A DNA stretch of 64,000 bases from Neopestalotiopsis rosae. Its lineage: Eukaryota; Ascomycota; Sordariomycetes; Amphisphaeriales; Sporocadaceae. The DNA lies in contig JALGAS010000002.1 in assembly GCA_023078685.1 (NCBI GenBank), positions 4,402,001 to 4,466,000 on the forward strand, read 5' to 3'. The stretch's first letter is position 1; each line of letters opens with the position of its first letter. Shown piece by piece: positions 25,555 to 35,296 of the stretch. Both the position numbers and the translations under genes were made by a program. The notes beneath the pieces are model-generated. The model had not been told where the DNA came from, searched no databases, and worked only from the letters and a program-made list of their open reading frames with translations.

Positions 25555-28293
25555 TATCAACACTAGAAGTCCAGTATAGTCGGGGACAGACTGCTCTCCA
25601 AAATTTCGATTCGATACAATTACACGACGGCGGGGAGTCTGCGAGGCCATCTACAGGCCAAAGGACAACCCCGCCGTCAGTTCTTCATTGTTTAATTATC
25701 TTACCTACTCATGAGGTTGGCCAGTCATTATAGTAGAAAGACATGGAGCATGATTTCCGGCGTCGAAGAGGAAGAAGACTCATTATTCTTTCCTTTTTCA
25801 AATTTTTATATACTCTTTTCCCTCTTTTTATGTCTCCATATCTTCTTTCCCTATCTCTCTCTCTCCTATCTGGTACTTATCATACACTATACAGTTTTTG
25901 GGGGTGCAGGAGGACTTGTGGAATCCTGTGTATAATTATGTACGAATCCAGCAGAGGGGGAATCTGGGAGGGAAAAGAGGCAAAATATGACTGAAATGTT
26001 CTGGGCGAATTTAAAAAGGAAAGGGGGGACCTTTGGGAAATGTGTTCCGAATAACGTCCTGGGGAGGATTATGATACCAGATACCAGTAGCCTAGGAAGT
26101 CCATTCAGGAAAATAAATCAAGTCAAAAAAATTACTCAGACGGTTCATGCAAAATACGAACTGATGAACGATTTTGTGGAACCAGATATGCATTCCTGCG
26201 CTTTCACATTATCCTTGATAAACTGAGAACCATTGGCTTCTCAACTTAAGGATCCCATAGTCCCCAGTGCGCCGCTAAAATTAAAGTTCTCAAATCAAGT
26301 GCCGAGCAGCCTTGCGCCAAATTCCCGGCTTATTCAACTTTCCGCAATCCCGCTCGTAAGTATTTAGAATCCGATACCATTTCGCCGCACTGACAACTAC
26401 GCAGTTTGCATTATATCTTGAAATGTATTGAATCGGTTGCGGTAGCTAACAATATAACAACGTACTTTTCTTCTTTATCTCTCACTTCATCTCCAGTCAT
26501 TTGTCTATCAATTCATGTCCATACAACACACGTCTCCACCACCACAAACCCATTTACAAAATCGACATTATGATATTCAGCTACTCGTCTTTGGTCATTT
26601 TGGCCACCGTATCGGTGAGATCTTCGCAACTTCTCCACGGAGCTACACTTAGAGTCGGGAAAAAACATGTACTTTATGGTATATATATACAGAAGTCACT
26701 CACATACCCCTGCTCCACTGGATCATCATAGGTAGTGGAGGAGACCATGTTTTTCAGCAGTGACTTTGAGACTGAAGTGTCACTAGAGCAACTGGAGCAT
26801 TGTAGGAAACGAAGGTAGTATTTGCTGGCATAAATCTTGCAATATACGATGTGCTAAACATGACAGTAATTCCGACAGCCTGCCGACCAGCTACAATTGT
26901 GTCTTGGGATGGATTATTTGTATTGGCTGATACACAGGATGGAGAGTTGTCTGCAAAGTTGCGTTCGAGAGAGCGTTCGAGAGAGCGTTCGGTGAGAGCC
27001 AAACGATATACCATAGAAAAATCCAGCATAATGAACGTTGCCTGGACCGTGTGAAAGAACTTGGAAGCAGTTAGACACAGTAATTACTCACGAGTCGTAA
27101 GTCGCGATGAAAAGTATCAGACCGAGTACTTACAGTGTACGGTTTGGCTATGACTGGAACTGGGAGCCGAATCCAAGAAGGAGCTCCTCTTACTCCTTCT
27201 GACTGCGCTTCGGCGGAGACTTCTTCGACGATTCCGATGTGTGTTCTTTCTTCTGTTCTCCGTTGTGGGAACCTGTGTGAGCTGAGTCATTGGTTCCAGC
27301 ACTCATTTCATGACCAGAGCCATGAGTGGCACTATCACGAGAAATATGGGGCATTGTCGCGATATGTGTAGGAGTGATTATCGTTGCGTGCAAATGATGC
27401 CAGTGTGGAATGGATGAATGAAGCCTTGCATTCGAAGTTGACAGAAGCAATTGGCAATCGGTATATATATACATATTTGGTATCACTGAGGAGGCATCTG
27501 CCGTCGCCTACGACCTAATTTTCTCGGTGTGGAAACAAGTGAGATGGCCAAACAAGCGGCAGAGAACCAACTTCAAGGCATTTGTGTGATCGTCCATCCT
27601 ATCACAACTCATCATATTTGAAAAATTTACCTTTTACACATGCTCTCGCGTGTATAATCCAAGCGTCGTTGGTCATCGAAGCCACTCGGGTACAGCTGCT
27701 GTCAGTGTATGGTGACGGCGAGAGTGACATGCTATTGGCTGGATTTTGTAGATGCATTTGCCAAGCCTTCCTTTCATGAGCCTCGTACTTTTCGAGAAAG
27801 TCATAGACCGCCTTTGACTTGTAGTGAGGCTATTGCCAGCGTACCTTCTCATAATCCAGCCGGAGCCTTTTCTCACCACAGTTGGGCGCAAGTCAAGCCT
27901 TCTGCGGTCAACGCTCATGGAACCCAGACTATTGCCCCTTCGAATGTCACCAAGCCACCTCAAGACGACACCCTATGCGCCCGTTGAGACTTACTGTGAT
28001 AGTCAAGCACCAAGAATGCGCCGCAAATTGTCGACTTTGAAGTCCGGATCGAAGTGGAATTTATCGATAAGATATTGTGCCAGTTTGGCTGACCATTGAT
28101 CATCCGACGAGGGGAAGAGTATGTAATATATTCAATCACCAGAAAATGGGGGCTACTGTTTAGGAACGGCTGTTGAGTAATGTGATGCGCAATCCTGCCT
28201 TACGACACGTGATTCAACTGCAGTTCCTTGTGGGTGCAGCTTTGCTAGACATCGCGACGCATCAAACGGCTACGATTATATCTATGGGTAAAC
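25555..28293. other. Interval with coding debris upstream of the Clr5 gene
   Basis: Mostly AT-rich DNA. A T-rich stretch follows the receptor gene (about 25780-25870). On the minus strand there are short pieces that look translated: a 54-codon frame at about 27190-27354 with a TATA-like run 110 bp upstream, and fragments between 27600 and 28140. None could be assembled into a whole gene. Confidence 0.45.
26961..26990. repeat. 12-bp tandem repeat, 2.5 copies
   Basis: The unit GCGTTCGAGAGA is repeated two and a half times in perfect tandem. On the minus strand it would encode Leu-Glu-Arg-Ser units in a short open frame. Confidence 0.75.
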
Positions 28294-31200
28294 ATGGATG
28301 CCGCCGAGCAGCGTTACGGCATCCAATATGCCACCAAAAAGCCCGACTACAGCGTATGGCATGCCCATAAGGGCACAATCGAAGGCCTGTACTTGGGAGA
28401 GGGCAAAAGCTTGAATGTTGTGAAGGAAATCATGGAAGCCATCCCGGAGTTCCCAAAGACTATCTATGTTTCAGTAAAAACATGATGCCATACTCTGTAT
28501 CCTAAACGAATGTGTACAAGCCGATCCATGTTTCATCAGATCTTGAGAAAGGAGTTGAGACTTGGCAAAAATGTGACCAAATCCGAAAGGCTTCAAATCA
28601 GCCAAGGCAAGATGAACCCCACAGAGATGAAGCTTGATGCCGAAAAGGTCGCTAGGTCGATGCATCGTCACAAGAGACAGATGCGCCGGGACGAAGACTC
28701 GAGAGGTATCCCTTCAGCTGATCAGGGACCATTAGGACTGCCCAGTAGACCTCTTGCAGCACGCAACTCGACGCTCCAGGGGCCCGCGAGCTCCACAGCC
28801 CTGGCAGCTAGGCAGATACCGCAAAGGGAAGCATCCAGTGGTATTCTAGAAAAAGTGCTGGGATCAGTGACCTCCCACTATATGGCATCTGCGCTCACTT
28901 CTTGTCATTTGGTGGCATTGCAATATCGAGCTTACGCGCAAGCTCAAGGTCGCAGGTGGTCATACAAAGAGCTCTGGGACCGTCTACCATTCAGGGTTTT
29001 TGCGAAGAATCTTCAGGACCAATGTATGTGTATTGCATCATCGTGGTAACCAATGCTAACACGAGGAGCAGCACAAATATGGGATATGCTCAATGAAAGT
29101 CTCTATTGGTTGGCTTCTTTGTACCGACGACGAGATGATATTACGGACAGTTCCTTGAGCCTCATTTACTCTGGCACGCTTCACCCACCGTCTGCTGGCT
29201 TGAATGGAAGCCTGTCTCTGGACGGACTCAAAAGGCATGTTTCGATATGTTGAGCAACCCGAATGATCTCCACGATGAGAGTCTGCTGCTCCTGGACTGG
29301 ACCGGTCATATCGCAGATAATTCTTTGCTTTCGCTTTTCTTTTCTTCAGCTCTAGCTGTAGCCCCTGCCTTATGGGAGCGCTTGATACAACGAGCTCACC
29401 GGATGCGGCATTCCAACGCCTTTGAGACCTTGATCGAAGTTAGTGCCGGGATCAATAACTATCAATGGATCCAATCTGCCGGAAGTCGTTACCTCTTCAC
29501 CGCTATCCGCATGGGATCCGAGAGGGCCCTTGGGGTCGCTCGACGACTGCTGCAACTAGGTGTTTCGCCGAACCAGCAACCTGATGGGGGCATGCTGAAT
29601 ATCGAGAAGTGTGACTGCGGTGATGTACATCTCTATCATTTAACCACACCATTGCAGCTCGCCGCTGAACACCAGGACGAAGCCATGATGCGGGTGCTGA
29701 TCGAGTTTGGTGCTGCAACCGAAGATACGTGGGAGAATAAAAAGGCTCTCACACCTCTACGACGACTACTTGGAAGACCAGGGCCCTCGCAGTTCAACTG
29801 TGTTAAGCTGCTCATCGAGGCAGGTGCCCAAACCGAAGCAATCTTCTCTCGTGCCAATACGGGCATGCTTACCGACCTATTACGACTCTCCCATTGGCAT
29901 GCTAAGAACAAAATACGAGATCTTAGGCTTTACGATTTGCTTGCGGCTACCAGCGAGACTACTCGAAAATGGATCACTATCTTGGAGGTCATAGCCATGG
30001 CCCGCGATGGAGTTCACAGCTTACGCAACTATGTTCGATCTCGTCTGTGGACGTCCAACGGAGAATGCGAAATGATTTTAGAACTTGCCATGTCTGAGGC
30101 TGCCGGGGCACAACAAGAAGCGGCCGTGTCGTCTTTACTTGAGTTTTGCGTCGATCCAAGAATGCCTCATCTCTTGCACCACGGCTCCATAAATGCATTT
30201 GGACTCGAATGGAACCCGCTGCTTCGCGCCGTCCACAGGCTGAATGCGGGGATTCTGCGACTTCTCCTCGCAAAGGGCGCAGACATACATAGCGGTAACG
30301 TTCTCGAAGCCGTCACCAGACGAGATGGACAAAAAGGTAGCATTTTGTCCCAATCTGCAGAACATCGAGTTAGGAGACTCACTGTTGTCAAATGTCTTTT
30401 GGCCAACGGAGTCGACGTCACACATAAAAACGGCCAAAACCTGCTCCGTACTGCGATCGTTCCACTTCGCTACGATCCAGACATGGACTTTGTCCCAGAT
30501 TTTGAGTTGTACGAGACCTTGACTGCCGCCGGTGTAGATCCCAATCTAAACCATTTTGATGGTCAATGCTCTATGAACACACTATTGGTAGTTTGAGGCG
30601 ATCACAGAATGAAATCGACGAGGAAAAGTCCCTGTGCGATTTCATATATAGCGACACAGAGTATGAGATCTCTCTCTGGAAGAAAGGGCTTCCCCAGGAC
30701 ACCGTCCAACTATTACGCGACTTGTTTCGTAGACGATCCGAGGCGCAGATACCAAAAGCCAGCACTCAGCACGACCTCTGGGAAGGGCTTCTATGTTACT
30801 TGATCGAAGTTGGATCCAGCGATGGTGTTGTACAGCAGGCTATTGATTCCGGAGCGGCGATTGATTTCCACGGTTTCGTGTGTAGTAGATCGAGATGCGA
30901 GCAAAGCACACCCCTACACTCCGCGATAAAATGCCAGAGGTTCAATCTAGCAAAGCGGCTGATCGAGCAGGGCACACCTCTCACCAGCCGCGTGGACCGG
31001 CGGAGCGCCCTACAGCAAGCCTGCGACCTCCTCGGGACTCCAACGGATTTCCTGGAATATCTGATCTACCAAGGTGCTAGTGTTAATGAGCTACCGTCGG
31101 GCCCAGGGTGCTGGACCGCGCTTCAAATCGCGGCAGAATGTTCATCCTTGAACGCAGTGACCGTATTGCTGGATCATGGTGCTGATGTCAACGACGTGCG

Positions 31201-31386
31201 ATCAGGGACGCATACAGCCCTAGACGACGCTGTCTTTAATGCCTTGATATAGTCAAGCTATTGCTTTGTGCAGGAGCCCGAAGTGGGAAACCCGGGAGAA
31301 CCAATTATGATGGATCTATTCATATCGCGAGAAGGGGAGGTCATCACACAATCGAAAGAATCCTGTCAGAGAATGGGTCTCTTTGA
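28294..31386 (+). pseudogene. Clr5-domain ankyrin-repeat gene, frame-broken
   Basis: The reading runs MDAAEQRYG, then VWHAHKGTIEGLYLGEGKSL (Clr5-type N-terminus), a 66-bp intron (28474-28539, GTAAAA...ATCAG, phase 0), LRKELRLGKN, and a second intron near 29024-29071. Next come a long helical region and ankyrin-like units such as TPLQLAAEHQDEAMMRVLIE, TPLHSAIKCQRFNLAKRLIE and TALQIAAECSSLNAVTVLLD. Three points break the frame, each by -1: near 29230-29234 (an AAAA run), near 30564-30567 and near 31243-31252. On both sides of each point the protein sequence stays family-like, with no room for an intron. The last in-frame segment ends at 31386. Known: Clr5-domain proteins with ankyrin repeats form large, fast-evolving families in sordariomycetes; their roles are mostly unknown. 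I infer a recently decayed gene of about 970 codons. Sequencing indels are the alternative, but other genes in the window are intact. Confidence 0.72.
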
Positions 31387-32451
31387 ATGGTGCATAGGAT
31401 TGTGACATTGGACCAAAGCGCAAAGGTACTCGCGAGTGTCACACTCTAGGGCTTGATGATAGGTAGTCCATGATGTGATGACATCTCACCAACGCACGTA
31501 GTAGAGCAAAACGGGTGGTCATAACAATGTGGGATCCTAGGTTCCTAGCCCCGGAAACATAATAGAGTTACATCCCACCTTTTCATAACGTTTCATGCGA
31601 CCACCCGTACTTCTTACTACAGTACGAATCACCCATTCAATTCCTTTACCATAGAACTGACCGATATTTGGAGCGATGCGAACCTCTCCGTTGCGCACTC
31701 CAAATTATGCATAGATTGGATTCTTAACAAGGTTCGGCGAAAGGGCAGCCTGATGCAATGACCGTTCTTCAAGGTCATTACAAGTTTCAATGCGTACCTT
31801 CGAGTCCTAGTATTGCAGAAGGAAAGATAGATATAGATTGGTTTTGATAACACATATGATTTATACAACAACTGCCAAATCGTTGATTTTTTTTTTTCTA
31901 TAGCTCAAGTCTGCATATAACTTGAGAGAGAGCTTTGTATTAAATGCTTTGATGATGTGCAGCTCACCACCGAGGGGCAAAGGAAATTCCCGATAAAGTT
32001 AAGCCTGATTGCCATGTACATTTTTGCGACCTTTTATAATATGTACTATAGAATCCCGTGTCGACCGTGGCAACTATAAGACAACAATACCAATCTGACG
32101 CGGAATTCTCAATGTTTTCAAAACAATTCCCGAGAAAGGATTTTATCGAACAAGTACGCGATTATCATTGAAAAAGTGCCATCTGCCCAATAAGCTGTCT
32201 CGAGGGAATCAATCGACGTTCAAAACCCGACTTTGTATTGCTACGACGCGTCTGAACATAACGCGTGTGCACGTAGCAACACGTCACGTCCAAGTAGGAC
32301 TCTTGGTACCAATGCATTGCTGCCTAGAGCTTGACACTTCATATACTACCATTATTGCGTAAATAATAATAAGATAAAGTGACTTCACATCCTCCTCGTT
32401 CCGTCCTTCAATAATGAGCTTTTACCATTCCTATCCTATTCCGTAAACAAT
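31387..32451. other. AT-rich interval with a short inverted-repeat element
   Basis: About 1.07 kb without a gene. It contains the inverted-repeat element at 31498-31622 and an 11-base T run near 31889. The last 120 bp form the presumed promoter of the next gene. Confidence 0.5.
31498..31622. mobile_element. Short imperfect inverted-repeat element (MITE-like)
   Basis: The left arm starts GTAGTAGAGCAAAACGGGTG and the right arm is its imperfect reverse complement, ending CACCCGTACTTCTTACTAC. Both arms share GGGTGGTC and, further in, GTGGGA. The element is about 125 bp with no coding capacity. A target-site duplication is not clear (possibly TA), so the class is uncertain and it could be a simple long hairpin. 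Confidence 0.45.
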
Positions 32452-33837
32452 ATGGCGACTCGCACTCGAGAGATGGGTGGACATTCAAACTGTGCTGATG
32501 AGGCAAGCATAGATGCTATCCAGAAGGCTTGCGATCTGCGACTTGATGCAGACTCAGCGACCATCCAGCAAGCCTGGGACGACTTATGTCAGCAGTTCCG
32601 CCGCGATCATGGCAGTCGACTTATCGACAAAGACTTCCCGCACTGGATTCTTCATAACATCCCCGGCGGCACAATTGAAGGGCTGATGAGGCTCGTACAC
32701 GCCAAAAACTATGGGAAAATCAATAGTTGTGCACCTACACTTTGCAAAAATCTTGGTGGCGTACCTCCATGGAAACTGCACCTTTTTCTTGGTCAACTGC
32801 CTCAAAACCGGGTTATGACTTTGTTTCACGCCACCAATAACAACCCAGGGATCACTTTGGACGATGTTTATGAAGAGCTCTGTCGAATCCGATCTCAAAA
32901 GGGAACCATGCCGGCTGGTCCGGTTGATTTCACATACAAAGAAATCCAATCCATCTGTAGGGTCATTCCAGAGCATCGTCGTCTTTCCAAGAGCTAATGT
33001 GAAGTAGTCTCGGATAGGAGCCCCGAGGATGAGTACGATGACGACTTCGAAAACGAATCCCAAGAGGACGATGCATCACGTGCCACAGGAGACGGCGATG
33101 ATGACTACGATTACGACAGTGAGCATAACACTGCGCTCAGCTTTGACGATACCTCCTTTAGTCATGTCAATGACAATTTGTCACGATGCTCGAGAAGCCC
33201 TGTGATGGATGATCTTGGGGGATATGCCACTTCCCCTGTTCACGCAAGCTCGTCCACATCAGTGGCAAGCCCACACCCAGATGTGAATACGGCCCGAAGG
33301 AGCGCTACCGATGATACAGCAATCCTTATTGCAGGTCAACTGGACTTTGGCCGAAGAACGCAAGCTGTTGAAACAGAGGAACATGGCGCGAATAAACTCC
33401 CATACAGGGAGCCGATGGTGGACATCTCAGATTGCACTGTGACCGATATACAACAGCAATCTGCTCGCACCAACGATACCGGGGATCCCCGCCTAGTCGA
33501 AATTCGCAACCTGTTGACTAGCTCCATAGAGTCACGAGAACGAGTATACGAGGGACTTGAACAAGCTCGGCTCTCCCTTGAAAGGGAGAAAGCAGAGAAC
33601 TCGGCTCACTCGGACGCTGAAAAACAAGACATCAGCCGTGAGTTTGCCAAGCCATGGACTCGAGAAGGTCACGAGACTGTAAAAGAAAGCATGTCAAAAT
33701 TTGTGGGTTTCAGTGAGAAGCGTCTGATCATTGAGAATAAAGAAGAAGAATATCAGGTGAAGCGACGGAGGTATGATGCCGACATTCATGAACTGCAGCA
33801 AGCAAGTCGAAGCATTTCCAGGTTTTGTTCTGGGTGA
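32452..33837 (+). pseudogene. Unknown acidic/coiled-coil protein gene with one in-frame TAA
   Basis: One reading frame spans 462 codons apart from a single TAA at 32995-32997. The first 181 residues (starting MATRTREMGGHS) are globular-looking, with WDDLCQQFRRDHG, FPHWILHNIPGG and PPWKLHLFLGQLPQNRV. After the stop the same frame continues with SDRSPEDEYDDD, an acidic low-complexity segment, a Ser-rich part and a charged coiled coil (about residues 345-455). The continuing composition implies one gene interrupted by a nonsense mutation. TAA could come from CAA by a C-to-T change in a CpA context, the change made by repeat-induced point mutation, but one site proves nothing. I do not recognise the family. 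Translation could also end at 32997 to give a 181-residue protein. It lies between the broken ankyrin gene and a transposable element. Confidence 0.6.
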
Positions 33838-34116
33838 GACCAAGGAATATATCTACTTTGTTCTTCAGGATTTGGACCAGAACGACAGGTATATACAGGT
33901 TATATACTGTTTCCAAACTCTCATTACAAAAAGTTTCTTCTTGTTCCATATGTACTTATCATAGTTTGATACAAAGGCTGCTTCATATATTAGGAATATG
34001 CTACGTAAGAATTTATAGTAGATTCTTTTGGGGTGAGTCGCGGAAGGTATGTCTAACCGCAGTAGTACATTCAGCACCAGTGCTCGCCTATGACCGACGC
34101 GATTAGTCACCCAGAT
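33838..34116. other. AT-rich spacer before the inverted-repeat element
   Basis: No gene, repeat or RNA signal was recognised between the interrupted gene and the left target-site copy. Confidence 0.5.
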
Positions 34117-34125
34117 CCGTGCCGG
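34117..34125. repeat. Left target-site duplication, CCGTGCCGG
   Basis: A direct repeat identical to 34843-34851 on the other side of the element. Confidence 0.8.
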
Positions 34126-34446
34126 GGCTCCCAATTCAGCCGCGGGGCCCCGTGGGAATAAAGGTCCACGGGGCCCCGTGGCTATAAGGGAAAATTACAT
34201 AAGCGCGCATTTCTTCCAAGAGCTGCGTATCCCGCTATCTTCCTCGCTATAAGTGCAATTACCAATTTGTCGTAATTCCTATGTTTTCTATCGTCTTATC
34301 TCTTATCCTGAATTTTTTGAATTAATCTTACGAGGTATAGCGGTCGTAGTGGAAGAAATTGTAATATTGAGCATTATTCGTGGTGGTGCGCGCTATATTT
34401 CGAGTTCTGGCGCTGCGCTATACCACCCATACTACCTATTGCACTG

Positions 34447-34514
34447 CACCACCCACTGCACTGCACCACCCACTGCATTGCACCACCCACTGCACTACAC
34501 CACCCATTATACTA
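34447..34514. repeat. 17-bp tandem repeat, four copies, inside the element
   Basis: The unit CACCACCCACTGCACTG is repeated four times, the last copy degraded. Its sequence is complementary to the TGCAGTGGGTGGTG block near 34700-34720, so the interior of the element also has inverted character. Confidence 0.85.
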
Positions 34515-34602
34515 GACCACCTAATAAGCTCCCACCTGAATTGACGATGCAACTGCTTGCTAACTCCCGATGCAGGCCGTATTAATAGAACTACGTAGAT
34601 CA

Positions 34603-34666
34603 GGTGCATCGTAATTGTGGTGCATCGTAATTGTGGTGCATCGTAATTGTGGTGCAATATAATTAT
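34603..34666. repeat. 16-bp tandem repeat, three exact copies plus a diverged copy
   Basis: The unit GGTGCATCGTAATTGT occurs three times exactly, then in diverged form. It lies in the right half of the element, facing the 17-bp array in the left half. Confidence 0.85.
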
Positions 34667-34842
34667 GGTGCAGTGCAATTATAGTGGTGCAGTGCAAGAA
34701 GTGCAGTGGGTGGTGCAGTGCAATAGGTGTCTAATATGGTGGTTTTTGGCTGTGTTGGCAAAGGCTTACGTAATTTTCTCTTATATATATGGGGCCCCGT
34801 GGACCTTTATTCCCACGGGGCCCCGTGGCTGAATTGGGAGCC

Positions 34843-34851
34843 CCGTGCCGG
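34843..34851. repeat. Right target-site duplication, CCGTGCCGG
   Basis: A direct repeat identical to 34117-34125. Confidence 0.8.
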
Positions 34852-35296
34852 CTGGGGGGTCTCCGGTTTTGTATATACATTTTTCGGTCTCCTTTCAAAA
34901 TTGATCCATTGTGTCTGATCGTATCGATGAGAACGCGATTGTACAATTTTGAATGCCCGTGATGTATTCGTTGTTTGACTTGCATGTAGTATGCGTTGTT
35001 GCAAGGCTGCTCACGTTTCTATCTAGTGCGGCATAAGTTGCACAGTGATATCATACAATGCCACTTGCGCAATACAAGTGATTATAACCAAGTTGGTCTA
35101 AGCACTTGATGAAGATTCAAATTGTGGTCTGCAACCCACATCATACTCTCAGTTTCCTCACTGAATATGGCGGCGACGTTGCTTGCCCAACAGAAGAATA
35201 CCAACAATACACACGAGTTCAGTCAAACAGACGCGTTTACATGGAATATATATTGCCATGCACGCCAGGGAATTTATAAATCTGCTCGGCGAGATC
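34852..35296. other. Spacer between the element and the FAR11 3' end
   Basis: A 445-bp stretch expected to hold the FAR11 3' UTR. No other feature was recognised. Confidence 0.5.

Larger units (their letters stand above)
34126..34842. mobile_element. 717-bp non-autonomous element with 79-bp terminal inverted repeats
   Basis: The left end 34126-34204 and right end 34764-34842 are inverted copies: both begin GGCTCCCAATTCAGCC and share AATAAAGGTCC and AAAATTAC further in, with few mismatches. The element is flanked by a perfect 9-bp direct repeat CCGTGCCGG at 34117-34125 and 34843-34851. The boundary is ambiguous by a few bases because of the G and C runs, so the duplication may be 5-9 bp. Each arm holds two GGGGCCCC palindrome cores separated by 17-18 bases, so each arm can fold on itself. 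Long TIRs with a 9-bp duplication resemble Mutator-like elements; 8 bp would suit hAT. There is no transposase frame, so mobility would depend on another copy. Internal tandem repeats are listed separately. Confidence 0.85.

Noticed and set aside
24913..25650. 245-codon minus-strand frame
   Set aside because: Antisense shadow of the Ser/Pro-rich tail of the seven-helix protein.
34447..34730. CRISPR-like spaced repeats
   Set aside because: The units are directly contiguous with no spacers, and the host is a eukaryote; they are internal repeats of a transposable element.
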